A DNA stretch of 64,000 bases from Cepaea nemoralis (GCA_014155875.1 JACEFZ010027773.1:62001-126000); one strand, 5' to 3'. Shown: positions 50,148 to 61,616, counted from the stretch's first letter. Numbers and translations are program-made. Notes: generated by a model not told the origin, from the letters alone.

Positions 50148-50540
50148 ATTGCCAATAAATCCCGATAAAGATATATCTCCATGACAGGATTTCCATATGT
50201 CTGACATATTTTATGCAGGGTTTTCCCTGTCTTGCTTCCCCTCCAACTTTTCTGTTGTCACCACATTTCCAGTTCCCTCCTACAAATATATCCAAAGAAT
50301 ATAAATTGCCCACTTCTGATATAGTAACCAGTTCTCTAAGCTCAGTCTGTACCAAATTGCCATCCCATAATTTGACTACAAAATGACGATTGTCTGGTCC
50401 GGATGTAGGTGATCAAATGTCTACGAATGTATCATCTAGAAGTGCTTTGGTATCGGTCTTCTTAACTGCCCATGGGTTTCTTAGCATTCTGTGATGAAAA
50501 ATCTATTCTATAGGTCTATTAGTTTCAATCGCTCAGATCC
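50148..50540 (-). mobile_element. LINE-L relic
   Basis: The minus strand reads 'FHHRMLRNPWAVKKTDTKAL', then 'NLVQTELRELVTISEVGN' and 'CIKYVRHMEILSWRYIFI'. This keeps only the outline of the post-RT region (RML--PW--KKT). It is very diverged. Confidence 0.5.
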
Positions 50541-50617
50541 GTACATATATGACTGTAAGTAGCAATTCATAAGACAATAAAAAACAATATGACTACCTAA
50601 GAAGAGAGGGTTGTCGA

Positions 50618-51018
50618 TGAGCAGGCAAGCTGAAAAACATCTAATGGCTGTGGAAATGTGGTTTTTAAGGGAAAATGCAAAGACTGCATAGGACAGATAT
50701 TAAAAACCAATGAGCAAGTTCTACAAGGGTCAAATGAAAACCGCATAACTGATTATAAAAATTAGACGTTGACAGTCAAAAAAAAAAAAAAAACATTGGC
50801 ATGTTATGAGAAGAAATAAACTAGAGAAATTGTTGACAACTGGCAAGATTGAGGGGGAAAGAACCAGGGGAAGGCAGAGAAGTAAATACCTGAATGGCTT
50901 GGCCACATGGCAAGGCCGGGATCAGAATACAGAGCTGATCCATAACTCTGGTGATCATGTAAAATGATGAAACATGACAGCCCACTTTTAAAGGCATAGC
51001 ACATGATGATGATGAACA
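50618..51018 (+). mobile_element. LINE-A copy, (ATG)n tail
   Basis: It starts at 'SRQAEKHLMAVEMWFL' and passes through several frame changes and an A15 run (50781-50795). It ends GCATAGCACATGATGATG. It carries 'RRNKLEKLLTTGKIEGE'. Dead. Confidence 0.85.
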
Positions 51019-51277
51019 AGAGATGACAGAAGGCTCTGGAAAGACATGATCAACAACACCGCACGGCATGGACTGTAAGAAGCAAAAGAAAGGAGGGGTT
51101 AAAGAGCAGTGAGCAAAATAAACAAGATTATTTTAAAACAACAACAACTAACTCGAGGTGTTAATTAAACGATGTATGAAATGAGGAGTAGTTTAAGGTA
51201 GGCTAAGGTAGTTCCATAGTAGTTAATACCATTAAGGTGTCAAGTATGTGATCTTCGAATATTGTTTTAAGTTGCAT

Positions 51278-51468
51278 ATCCCTTGCAGGACGTTGCAGTC
51301 AACACCAGCATTTTCAGCTGTTTTTGATGTCTTGGCAAGATTACGCTCAGTAGTTTGCCATTGCTTTCTGAGCGATCGACTCACATACTCCCGTAAGTAA
51401 CCAACGCGACGCCTAATCTCGCGCAACTGTGTTCCTCACGTGGATATACGAGATTACGGTGAAAGTCG
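51278..51468 (-). mobile_element. SINE-1
   Basis: The reverse complement has TTTCACCGTAATCTCGTAT, CGCTCAGAAAGCAATGGC, AAACTACTGAGCGTAATC and GGTGTTGACTGCAACGTCC, ending CAAGGGATATGCAACTT. It is close to the 15200 and 49418 copies. Confidence 0.86.
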
Positions 51469-51469
51469 T

Positions 51470-52228
51470 CAAATCCTGGGTCAGGGAGACCGGCACCATT
51501 CGCATAATTAGGCCACGGCATAATGAGGCGGGCTGGCCATTTTCTCCTTCCTCTCCGCTTTTCCTTTCTCAGACAGTTGCCAGACAATTCCCAGACAGTT
51601 CCCACACAGTTCCCAGAAAATTCTGAGTCATATCAGATACCATTTTTAAACTAGGTCGGGTCGACCTCAAGGCCGCACTAACAACAATCCTGCCACTGCT
51701 GGGATTTGAACTCGGCCCACTGTCTTGACAGGTAAAGTACACTAACTACGATAGGATGAGTATTAATAACATACACTTGGACAGTTTATTAATCAACATG
51801 GGAAGGTTTATACATGGCATATAACAGATATTAATGGCGAATTGATCTAGTCATTATAATCATTGAACATATTTCAATTACAAGCATTTGTATCGTTTTG
51901 ACTAAGAAAATGTTCCGCGTTACGTTAATGTTTTTATGTGATAGCATGTGAGAAATGTTCATTCGTGTGTTTTAAATAAACATATACGGTTTTAACAAAG
52001 AAGTCATTAACATAGACTTGCATAATGAGCTACCTGGAATATGTCGCTGCATCGGATCGTGTATGTAACAGCAGATTTATATATAATATCCAATGGATAG
52101 AAGAATTATAATCTGGATGAAATACATAACACATATGGTCATTGATACTGCTCGAATATAGATTATTTGTTATCCCCATTGTAATCGCAAATTCACTTCT
52201 AGAAGTATCATTCATTTACTCATTTCAC
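51470..52228. other. Unassigned interval
   Basis: TTCCCAGACAGTTCC phrases repeat at 51560-51620. A GGATTTGAACTCGGCCCACTG phrase at 51700 is B-box-like and may mark an unassigned SINE. Nothing firmer can be said. Confidence 0.4.
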
Positions 52229-52229
52229 A

Positions 52230-52477
52230 TAGCCGGCACTGTGACTAAGGGACAGTAAACGCGTTTCACAATTCCCCGACATGGCGGGTCACGAGATGGA
52301 AATCTGCTGCAGTCGATTTGGAAACAGACCGCCATGCGTTGATTTCCATGGTATGGGCATCGGTCTTTCAGAAAGCATTGACAAACTACTGAAGTATAAA
52401 TTGCCAAGTAAATCACAAACAGTCCCCAAAATTGCCGTGATTGATTGCGACGTCCTGTAAATTTACATGCAACTAAC
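52230..52477 (+). mobile_element. SINE-1
   Basis: CGATTTGGAAACAGACCGC, CTTTCAGAAAGCATTGACA, AACTACTGAAGTATAAATTG and GATTGCGACGTCCTGTAAAT in order. The head is diverged. Confidence 0.82.
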
Positions 52478-52495
52478 TGAACTCACTTCACGTGA

Positions 52496-52608
52496 TATAT
52501 AGGGTGTATTTTTAAATGACTCTGGGGGTTTTTGAAAATATTGCCGTTCCACGTTTTGTATTCACCCTCCGTGGAGTTCATGCACAGTGAAAGGTAAATG
52601 TATAACTC
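52496..52608. mobile_element. FB-MITE copy 6, truncated
   Basis: The left arm TATATAGGGTGTATTTTTAA with AATATTGCCGTTCCACG and the centre CACCCTCCGTGGAGTTCATG belong to the second subfamily (with copy 2). The right arm is missing after GTAAATGTATAAC. Confidence 0.85.
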
Positions 52609-52609
52609 A

Positions 52610-53557
52610 GCAGTGTGCACATGACGAGATGGAACGAAATATTCCACGAAACAGGTTGTGCAACCTATGATTTACGCATGTTTGTTTAAATTCACTAAAT
52701 GAATAGATTATATTGAATAAACGGTTTGGTTGTCAAGAACAATTGCCTATTTAATTGATACGATGACAGTGTGTATTGGTATTCTACTATTCTCCATGTG
52801 TAAATATGTGATCTGGATATCTTAGAGGATTGTACGCTTTCTATTACTTGTTTATTATGGTTATAAATGTTACATAATTACCAGGATATCAGGGGACACT
52901 TTATATATTACAATGTGTACATAGAGTACCTTTATTAGTGTTCATGCAGCTGTAACAATGTTTCCTTAAACTGTAGTGATTCTGCAGATATGCTCTCTTG
53001 TTTATATAATTCCATGGCGATGAATAAGTTGAGCTAGCAATGACAAGTAGACAGATTTAACATACATGCACTTTAGTCATTCTGCTGTTGAACTGAATAT
53101 CTGGGGGGAAATTATGTTTAATTAATTTGTGTATTTATACAGAACACGTTTGATTGTTACCAGCTACCATCACCTGATGTACATGTCAATAGCCATGTGT
53201 TAATAATTTGTCTTTGTACATATAAATAATGTCTTTCAGTCACGAAGTGTTTTAGACAGTGATTCATTTCGTTGTTCACATGTTGATTCAATCTTTATCA
53301 AAACATTCTTGGCACTGTTATCAATGATACATCCTTGCACTTCTCTTCTTGTCTTTGGCCAGTTTACTTCTAGAACTAGCAACTTTAATGTAATGTACAT
53401 ATTTGTATATGTATTTACACGACTAAATACTAGTTGAAGATTATTAGTCATTCAAACTTGTATTAGGTTCTTTGAGCTCCACATTTTCAAGTGTACCTTA
53501 ATTAAGTATGCCAGCACATAAGAGATTTCATTATGCATGCATTTTAGTTGTAATTTG

Positions 53558-53560
<3 letters not shown>
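52610..53560. other. Unassigned AT-rich interval
   Basis: No element or exon recognised. Confidence 0.4.

Positions 53561-53645
<85 letters not shown>
53561..53645 (+). repeat. (AT)n tract
   Basis: About 42 AT units. Confidence 0.98.
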
Positions 53646-53647
<2 letters not shown>

Positions 53648-53649
53648 TT

Positions 53650-54045
53650 CTTTTGTATAATTTATATTTATAATCATCTTGACTTGTACTTGAACTGACT
53701 TAAGACATAAATCATGTATTGGAGTCAGATATGAGTATTGCGAGGAGGACATGTACGAACATGCATGAGATAGCAAAAGATAGCAAGGCTTGGAGTGAGT
53801 TCGTTGAGTACAATTCTCAATAGGGAATAAGAGACGAAAGTTAAAGAACAAAGCATATACATGCAGATATAAGTGTGCTATCAATACAAAAATTGCAGAC
53901 TTTTGCTGAAAGATATGTAACTACAATTCTTAATCGCCCTGAAGGGCACAGTTTATCTGTGTCTTTGACATTGTTTGGAAACATACCTGGAGGAGAACAC
54001 GAGGAAGCCACACATATATTGCATAATAATGCACCTACATGGTGG
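53650..54045. other. Unassigned interval
   Basis: Nothing recognised. Frames at 53875-54057 (+) and 53841-54143 (-) show no motif. Confidence 0.4.
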
Positions 54046-54054
54046 TTTAAAACA

Positions 54055-54447
54055 TAGCTACAACCCATAGCGGTAGCGAATGAACACTCCATAGTACACA
54101 GCCTAGGTTGAATTGAAGAGATCATGTGTTGCTGATGCAACATAATCCCATTCTTGGTATACCTTCTTTACTCCATTGGAAATGTAACACCAATACACCT
54201 GGAACAAGACAAGCTGCAGAATCTGCCGGATCAGCAAAGCAATGCTCTGTCCTCCTAACAGAGCTTAAATCCTAGACAAGTTGCCAATCAAGGCATTGGG
54301 CCTTATCTGCCTTGTCGTGACATTTAGGTTTTATGTTGCATTTCCTCGCTTGTACCCTGCCAATTGCGCTCCCCTGCCCGAAGCCGATAGCACAATGTGG
54401 ATTGTTGGGTTTGGTGAGCGTCGCCCAACATTCGGCGCTAACAGAAA
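54055..54447 (-). mobile_element. Rep-G, unclassified dispersed repeat
   Basis: On the minus strand it starts AGCGCCGAATGTTGGGCGAC and includes ACATTGTGCTATCGGCTTCG, GGCAACTTGTCTAGGATT, CATTGCTTTGCTGATCCGGC and GCAGCTTGTCTTGTTCCAGG. The plus-strand segment 62574-62955 is a second copy at roughly 75-80% by eye. In both, the frame 'AECWA-LTKP--PHCA-GFG' is readable for 60 codons, then lost. I cannot place the family. Confidence 0.75.
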
Positions 54448-54633
54448 GCAGGTAGTACCACATACTGTTATAGGTAGCTCTCTTATCTTACTAAGACTTG
54501 GCATGTATATTGTATAAGAGAGCAGATAATTAATTTGTCTGTAAATACCATATGTAATAAAGGGCATTGTACACATACATTATGACTTATGTTGAAGAAC
54601 TGACGTTACTGGACTTGGGACAAGCCCGTAGAG

Positions 54634-55026
54634 CAGTGGTTCTCAACCTTTATTGGCCCATGCCCCCCCCCCTTTTCACTATATGTTGAGAATGTCATTC
54701 CTCCCCTTTCGTATTTCCTCCCTATAAATTCCCCCTCCCCACCCTGCCCCTACATAGTATACATAAAAATGGAAGCTAACTTTAATAACACATACTAGAA
54801 CAAGTTTAGACATCTACATAAAACGTGATTTGTGGGTCTATTTACGTTATAAGACGAATATCAGAAGGGCGAGGAATACAGAACCGTAAAGTATGGAGGG
54901 AAAAACAATATCAAGTAATCGGTTCTTCGTATTAACGCTATCTTGAAATAATCTTCACTCCTCCCCTGGAAACCCTAAAATTCCCCCCCCCCAGGGGGGA
55001 AATTCCCCACCGGTTGAGAACCACTG
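54634..55026. mobile_element. hAT-type MITE, about 393 bp
   Basis: CAGTGGTTCTCAACC (54634-54648) and its exact inverse GGTTGAGAACCACTG (55012-55026) are 15-bp terminal repeats of the hAT type. The inside is C-rich near both ends (CCCCCCCCC) and has no ORF. The 8-bp flanks match only at AGAG, so the target duplication has eroded or been lost. Confidence 0.82.
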
Positions 55027-55135
55027 AGACAGAGGATCAGTGTCTCCTAGCATAGGTCGACGGTTGTGGGTGATGATTGTTCGTGTAAAGCCCTAGTTAG
55101 CTACACGTCGGGACCGCCGTCGCTTGCGGTCATGA

Positions 55136-55348
55136 CTTCCATACTCGATTCTCCACTTCAACAGTTCCATACTCGATTCCCATTTTCTTCATTTCCATGC
55201 TCGATTTCCCTCTTCAACAATTCCATATTCGATTCCCCCGGTCAACAGTTCCATACTCAATTCCCAGTTTCTACAATTCCATGCTCGATTTCCCACTTCA
55301 ACAGTTCCGTCATCGATTCCCCATTGCAACAATTCCATACTAGACACC
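55136..55348 (+). repeat. 28-bp minisatellite, about 7-8 units
   Basis: TTCCATACTCGATTCCCC plus about 10 bp (ACTTCAACAG) repeats with substitutions. The 102-aa frame and its minus counterpart are repeat-derived. Confidence 0.92.
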
Positions 55349-55459
55349 CTGCTCCAATAGCACCATCGAGATAATTCACTAGGTGCCATTTAAGAATTGT
55401 CTGAGCTATATCCCCTCTGTTCAACTTCAGTGTTTCAATGATAGGTGCTTTTGGATTTT

Positions 55460-55572
55460 TGTATTATATTGTTCGTGCCATATCTTTTATACTTCACATC
55501 GACACCGCAAGGTACAAGAGGAACATGATGAGATGAGATGAGATGAGATGAGATGAGATGAGATGAGATGAG
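55460..55572 (+). mobile_element. LINE-I 3' terminus no. 1, long (GATGA)n tail
   Basis: TATACTTCACATCGACACCG and CAAGGTACAAGAGGAACATG are followed by nine or so GATGA units. The 35 bp after it (55570-55604) reappear at 59317-59351. Confidence 0.87.
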
Positions 55573-55604
55573 CACAGAGCTATTAATACAGACATCGTAA
55601 AGGA

Positions 55605-55722
55605 GCTCGGAGTCCATGGGAATATCGATACATGAAGCCCATAAGCGGGCACTCTCCTGCTGTTTATACTTCACATCGACACCGCAAGATACAAGAGGAA
55701 CATGATGAGATGAATGAGATGA
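55605..55722 (+). mobile_element. LINE-I 3' terminus no. 2
   Basis: CTCGGAGTCCATGGGAATAT, CGATACATGAAGCCCATAAG and CACCGCAAGATACAAGAGG, then GATGAGATGAATGAGATGAG. It is immediately followed by the 5' end of the long LINE-I copy. Confidence 0.88.
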
Positions 55723-56034
55723 GCATCAGGGTCTACAAGGTGTCGACTGCCCCTGGCCCTGCAGCCAACAGGGTAAGGATCGGCTAGCCTCTCCCAGGAG
55801 GGGTGAAAAATGAAAATTAGTAGCCTGCCGATGACCCGCAGACTACATAAGTCAACCCCTGCCTCCACGCGGTGTAGACTGGGAAACCATGACCGCGATG
55901 GACTCCCTATGGTCAGACTTTTGTCCTAAAACCTGCGACTGGTCTAGCAAGTCGGCAGGGGATCTTCATACTGCCTCGTAGGAAAACTAAGAATTATAAA
56001 CAAAGTGACCAAAATTGATAGAGATATGGCAATG

Positions 56035-57118
56035 TTAATGGACTAAGAGATAGATCAGCGATTCAAAAAATAGACAAAATGAACGTCTGCGGTTTGAATA
56101 GTAAATAAGAAGAACTTATAGAAATCATGAAGAGAGGAAAATTGGACTGATAGGAATAGAGGACACCAGAATAAAAGGGGAATGATGCAAGGAGATCCAC
56201 CAAAGTAACACGTTTGTCTACTCTGGAGTGTAACAGCAAGAAAGGACAAGACACGGTGTGGTAATTGTCATTAACCCACGGCTAGCAAGAGGAATACTAG
56301 AAATAAAATATATATCAGAAGGAATCATAACTGTGAGAATAAAACAACAAACAATTACAACATATGTACAAATATACGCACCATGTAATACAAACAACAA
56401 TGAGCAGGAATGCGAGGAATTCTACGAAATGACGTGCTAAATAAAATAGATAAGCAAGACAGCATCATAGTTATGGGAGACTTCAATGCAAGACTAGGAC
56501 ACAACAGAGCGGGCATGGAAAAACATCTTGGAGCATTTGGAGACCAACATAATGAAAGAAATGATAACGAAAGTAAAGTGATAGAGCTATGCAGCCAACA
56601 CGACCTCTATATATCAAACACATTCTATAAACACAAAGACTCACAAATATACACCTGATATAAATGGAACGATCTAGATACTTAAAGCCAAACTTATTTT
56701 ATATTGACAAGAAATAACAGAAAGAGAAATATATTAGATGCAAGGATAGTGTCCAACTTAAGTATGAACAGAGACCACAAAGCAGTCGTTGCCACAATAA
56801 GAACCATCAGTAGAAGAAAGCAAAGACCAGGAAAATACATGCCATGCGAATTAGTAAACTTAGAAAACCTCAAATACGGGGCAGTGAGGGAAAATTATGA
56901 GAAACAACTACCTGATATCTTTGTAAAATTACATATAGAAAGAAAAACAGTGGAAGAAGAATGGAAGGTGTTCAAATCAAGCATTTTAAATACAGCAAAA
57001 ATAACATGTGGAAACACGAAAATACGCAAAACACGGATAAAGAAAATAACAAGTTGGTGGAACGCAGAAGTAAAGAAAGCTGTAAAAGACAAAAGGGAAA
57101 AATATAAAAAGTAGTCGA
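56035..57118 (+). pseudogene. LINE-I endonuclease and linker region
   Basis: Joined frames show 'IGIEDTRIKGE', 'RHGVVIVINPRLARGILEIK' and 'TVRIKQQTITTYVQIYAPCN', followed by 'DSIIVMGDFNARLGH' near 56476. GDFNA is a conserved motif of APE-type endonucleases, which nick the target DNA for priming. 'SMNRDHKAVVATI' (about 56765) is the conserved SDH-type C-terminal motif. The linker 'ITSWWNAEVKKAVKDKREKY' ends at 57114. At least three stops or frameshifts interrupt it (around 56440, 56657 and 57115). Confidence 0.8.
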
Positions 57119-57371
57119 AGAGCAAACAGGAATGCGATTACATAGAATATAGAATAGCGAGAAGACATGTGAACAGAAAAATAAAGAGAGAAAAACAAAA
57201 AGACTGGGAGGAGTATGAAGAATCCCTTAATAAAAACTACAAGGGAGCAAGTGGAAACTTATACAAAAAGATAAGTGCAATGAGAACCAGAGGAGAACTC
57301 TTTGTCCCAACTGAATAAAATAACAGCGAAAATGGAGAACTAATAAGTGAACAAAAACACATCCTAATAAC

Positions 57372-59303
57372 ATGGAAACAGTACTTCGAACAACTCTCAA
57401 CATCCCATCAGATGTCACAGGAATTCAAGAAACCGACACAGATGCCACCGAAGAACTAGAACCAAACATGCTGAAAGAAGAAATTATAGAAGCCGTCAGA
57501 TTAGCCCCATTCATCACATCACCAAGACAAGATGAAATACCAAATGAACTAATTAAAGCAGCAAGAGAAGTAGGAACAGCATTGCTACATAGACTATTCA
57601 ACCATGTTTGGGTAGAACAACAGACACCACGAGACTAGGGAAACGCCATAAGTATCCCAATTTGGAAAAACAAAGGCAGCAAAAGAGACTGCACACAATA
57701 CAGAGGCATTTCACTATTGAGTCATACTTGGAAAATATTTTGCAAAATTCTTGAGAAAAGATTACTAACTACTATAGAACTCCAGCTAAACGAAACACAA
57801 CTTGGATTTAGGAAAAACAAAGGACGCACAGATGCCATTTTTGCTCTTAGACATAGAAATATCAATCGAATTCTATGAAACACTCTACTTAGCCTTTGTC
57901 GACAAAGAAAAGGCATTTGATAGAGTAGATAGAAACAAGCTATGGGAAATTCTTAAACAATATAGAGTGAGTACACATCTAACAAACCTATGTAGAAGCT
58001 TATACAACAACAGTGAATGCAGAGTGAGAGCAACTGGAAGACACTCAGAACCCTTCACCATAAGATCTGGAAGTACGACAAGGTTGTGTCCTGTCCCCTC
58101 TCTTGTTCATAATATATATAAACAACATATGTAAAGAAACCAGCCAAACAGAGAACGCAAGAACACCTCATGACGAGAACACGGAAGAAGAACCATCTGC
58201 AAATCTAACCATTAAAGAACTCCTGTTTGCGGACGACCAATCACTAATAGCAAAATCAGAAGCTGAATTACAAGACCACGTGAAGAGTCTAAATGAAATG
58301 TGTAGGGAACATAATGACCAAGTACTACAGGAGACAAATGAAAATCGTAAATTGATTAGAGAAATTAGACGTAGACAGTCAACAATTTTTGGACATGTTA
58401 TAAGAAGAAACGGATTGGAGAACTTAGTGACAACCGGCAAGATCGAAGGGTATTAGACCAATAGGATGACCGAGAGGAAAATACCTGGATGGGTTGGCCA
58501 CATGGCATGGACGAGACAGGAACACTGAGCTGATCCACGACTCTGGTGATCGCGTGAAGTGGCAAGTCATGACCGCCCTCGCTTTCCGGCATGGCACATG
58601 ATTGATTGATTGAGGGAACATAACATGAAAATTAGCACAAGTACAACAGAGGTAATGACTGTAACTAAACAAGAAAAAAGCAAGAACAAGTCACCTAAAC
58701 GAACATTCCTTGAAACAAGTAAAGAGTTTTGAGTGCCTAGGAAGATTAATATCATCAAATGGCAAATCAGAAGGCAGGATTTAAAATAGATGCAGTAAGG
58801 CAAACCAGCTCATTCGGACAAATGGCACCAATGATAAAGAACAAACATGTATCAATAACTACTAAGAAAGCACTTTACAACACAATCTTCCTACCAACTC
58901 TATGTTACCAATGCCAAACATGGACAATGACAGAAAAAGAGAAAGAAAAATCACAACAACAGAAATGAGATTCCTGAGAAGAATACTCAATATATCAAGA
59001 AGAGATAAGATCAGACATGAAGAAATCAGGACTAAAGTGGGGGTTATAGCTGCAGTAGATTTTATTAGAAGGCAGCAAGTCAAATGGTTTGGCCATGCAA
59101 GTAGGTTACCAACTAACAGTATACCACAACAAGCAATGATGTACAGACCAGAGGGAAGCAGAGGAAGAGGCCGACGACGTAAACGATGGACGCAGGGAAT
59201 AACAGAGTCCATGGGAAAATCGATACATGAAGCCCATAAGCGGGCACTCTCCCACTGTTTATACTTCACCTCGACACCGCAAGATACAAGAGGAACAAGA
59301 TAA
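57372..59303 (+). pseudogene. LINE-I reverse transcriptase region, interrupted
   Basis: 'TSPRQDEIPNELIKAAREVG', then 'AISIPIWKNKGSKRDCTQYR', 'GISLLSHTWKIF' and 'LGFRKNKGRTDAIFALRH'. Motif A is 'VDKEKAFDRVDRNKLWEIL' (about 57897), and motif C 'LLFADDQS' has the two Asp codons at 58232-58237. LINE-A is inserted at 58315-58612. The thumb and tail resume with 'TSKEF', 'RKITTTEMRFLRRILNISRR', 'QQVKWFGHASRL' and 'RGRRRKRWTQGITESMGKS'. The catalytic residues are still readable, but multiple frameshifts (57640, 57880, 58095, 58735 and others) kill it. Confidence 0.83.
58315..58612 (+). mobile_element. LINE-A, nested in LINE-I
   Basis: The 298-bp insertion starts at 'DQVLQETNENRKLIREIRRR', runs through 'FGHVIRRNGLENLVTTGKIE' and ends GGCACATGATTGATTGATTG. 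AGGGAACATAA occurs at 58304-58314 and 58613-58623, a perfect 11-bp target duplication inside the LINE-I thumb region. Confidence 0.93.
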
Positions 59304-59352
59304 GATGAGTTGAGACGAGCACAGATCTATTAATACAGACATCGCAAAGGAC

Positions 59353-59460
59353 CCTTTCACACATCTTAAGACGCTTCGGGTATATGGTACTAGACTTATA
59401 ATTGTTATAAATGAATCGATAGTCAGTGGGTGTTGTGGTCAGTATCACGCCGGAATCAAA
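59353..59460 (-). mobile_element. SINE-4, 3' fragment
   Basis: On the minus strand, GGCGTGATACTGACCACAAC, TCGATTCATTTATAACAATT and CTTAAGATGTGTGAAAGGG are the SINE-4 end. The right 88 bp are included in the direct repeat below. Confidence 0.7.
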
Positions 59461-60206
59461 TACAGATATATAGTCTCACTACACCTTTTATGTAGAACAC
59501 ATATGCAAACTTCTTTCTTACTTTGATAACACCATTATGTTTGGAGTACAAAGAATTACTCCAGCAGACGACAGCCATTTGCTGCATATTGCCTCACGAT
59601 GGACTGTGAAGCACTTCTTTGATGACATCATGTACTTCATTTTTCAATTTTTTTCTACATACAAAGTGTAGTGAGACTTTAAAAACAACCTGTATGTGGG
59701 GTTAAAGCCAGCTGCAACTATGGAATGCACTAATCTGGAGCTTCAGGACTATTTCAAGTACCGCAATACTTCGTGAGCTTGACGATACAGAAATCTGGCA
59801 TTGTCCACGAGTTGCAAACTATATTGTTCGTGCCGTCTCCTTGCTTGAGAGCATTGCTTCACAGCATTTCATCCACTTCCAAGTAATTTCTTTCTTTGCG
59901 TGATTTTCTAACGTCAGTTTCTCTTCGTTTTAAGAAATTGTACGCTTGTCATCAGTTTCTCTTCGTTTTAAGAAATGCTATGTTTGTTATCATTATTAAG
60001 ACTTTCACTTTTAATTGACTTAACGAAATTATTTGACCTCTATTAAGTAATTTAACAGTTGCCATTATTATCACTTTTAGCGATATTCTTAAACTATTCA
60101 TTGATAATTTAACAACTGCCATTATTAAAACTTTTGTTTTAACATGTTAATGCATCGAGTGACATTAATTTGGGTTCAGCGCCAACTAAACAATTGTTGT
60201 CATATA
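59373..60206 (+). repeat. Long direct repeat, copy 1
   Basis: From GCTTCGGGTATATGGTACTA this segment is repeated at 63163-64000, about 3.79 kb downstream, with only a few substitutions and 1-bp indels per 100 bp (about 96-98% by eye). It contains the SINE-4 end, a 207-bp inverted-repeat unit and an unidentified segment. No homology to a known protein is evident in either copy. Confidence 0.93.
59472..59678. mobile_element. 207-bp inverted-repeat unit (possible MITE)
   Basis: AGTCTCACTACAC (59472-59484) and its inverse GTGTAGTGAGACT (59666-59678) are perfect. With the next 13 bp, 24 of 26 positions pair. No clear target duplication is visible. A second copy lies in the repeat at 63262-63469. 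Confidence 0.55.
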
Positions 60207-60515
60207 CCAGATCATCATCACTGTATACCTACCACACATTTGTTGGATCTTGGTGTTTAAAAGCACTGATATATTTATTGAATACGTTAATTACCAAAGA
60301 TCCCCCCACACCCACCCCACACCCACCCCAACAGATTGCATTCTGATTTTGTATTTATTTTATACATTTTTACTCGGTTTCGAATAAATCCCGGTTATTG
60401 TTTACTTTAAAAATTAACCTAATGAACTAATCACTCGACAAGTAGACAAAAAGGTTGTCGCTGATTCTGTTTTTGCCACCCTTGATAAAATAACTATTGA
60501 AACCTAACTACCACC
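60207..60515. other. Unassigned interval
   Basis: A CCCCACACCCACC-type stretch at 60301-60330, otherwise nothing recognised. Confidence 0.45.
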
Positions 60516-60520
60516 ACTGT

Positions 60521-60564
60521 GCGCGCGCGTGTGTATGTGTCTGTGTTTGTTTGCATGTGTGCGG

Positions 60565-60597
<33 letters not shown>

Positions 60598-60628
60598 GTG
60601 TGTGTGTGTGTGTGTGTATGTGTGTGTT
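60521..60628 (+). repeat. (GT)n tract
   Basis: GCGC/GTGT runs with TATG interruptions. The short Cys/Val-rich frame here is an artefact. Confidence 0.95.
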
Positions 60629-60629
60629 T

Positions 60630-61183
60630 AAATTATCCGTGCATGTTGATTGTTGATTGTAGAGATGCGTGGAGTCTTTTATACCTCATTGATTACCTTC
60701 AGACCTTACAGAATCGTGTGAGGCACACACTAGTTAATATACAACACTGAACACAATCTTTATGCTAGCATTCTTTGTTTCTTTTTTAAAATGTTACTGC
60801 AGTTTCATTTTTTTTTTTATTTATTTGCAATGCAATTATTCGTATTCATTAGCATTTTCATTGTCGCATACTTCATTTAATAAAAACATGTATTGTGATG
60901 AAGACACGATACGATAGTCCTGGGTGTACATAGTTGACGAAATTAGAACAGAAAATCAGCATGTGATTGTATTGTTACTTATTTAGTTTTAAGATAAGGA
61001 AAGTGTTACTTTTTTGTTTCCATAATAAAGCAGAGGGGAGACAATGCCCATAGCCGAATTACAAATCAACAAACCATATTAATACCTGGAACCTGGGGCT
61101 CGTACATGACAGTTAAGTCAGAATAAGTTAATGTACAGCAAAGTAAGAGTTCCTTTTCCAAGCCTTGAGGAGTATTTGGTTTG
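60630..61183. other. Unassigned interval
   Basis: Nothing recognised. Confidence 0.4.
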
Positions 61184-61184
61184 T

Positions 61185-61398
61185 GTTGCTAACCCCATAT
61201 TTTGATAGACCCAATCTGCACTCGATGAATGGTGTGATCTATATCACAGCGCCCGACGTACATCCCAGAATGTGTCCCGTGACCCAGTTAAGGCTGAGTG
61301 GATCTGGGGACCCACGTCAGTTGTTTATGCCCACCACAGTGGGATTCAAACACATGACCACTCGACAGGAAGGCAGACGTGTTGCATTACCGTAGTTC
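61185..61398 (-). mobile_element. SINE-4
   Basis: The reverse complement has CTACGGTAATGCAACACGTC (A-box region), TCATGTGTTTGAATCCCACT (B box), CTGGGTCACGGGACACATTC and GGCGCTGTGATATAGATCAC. It is full length but diverged. Confidence 0.72.
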
Positions 61399-61506
61399 CC
61401 AACGTTAGGATACCAACAGACTGCAAATGATGTACCTCCGCAAACGTTGTTTGCATCTGTGTAATGTCATCTCTCCAACGTTAACAATATTAATCCCCCA
61501 ACTCCC

Positions 61507-61616
<110 letters not shown>

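Larger units (their letters stand above)
55723..59316 (+). mobile_element. LINE-I, near full-length but inactive copy
   Basis: The element of about 3.3 kb (excluding the nested LINE-A at 58315-58612) starts with a GC-richer 5' region (55723-55980). It then codes in broken frames for an APE-type endonuclease, a connecting region and a reverse transcriptase, and ends with 'YFTSTPQDTRGTR' and a GATGA-like tail. Together with terminus no. 2 it is flanked by a 35-bp near-perfect duplication (55570-55604 and 59317-59351). It has numerous stops and frameshifts, and no long uninterrupted ORF. Confidence 0.88.
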
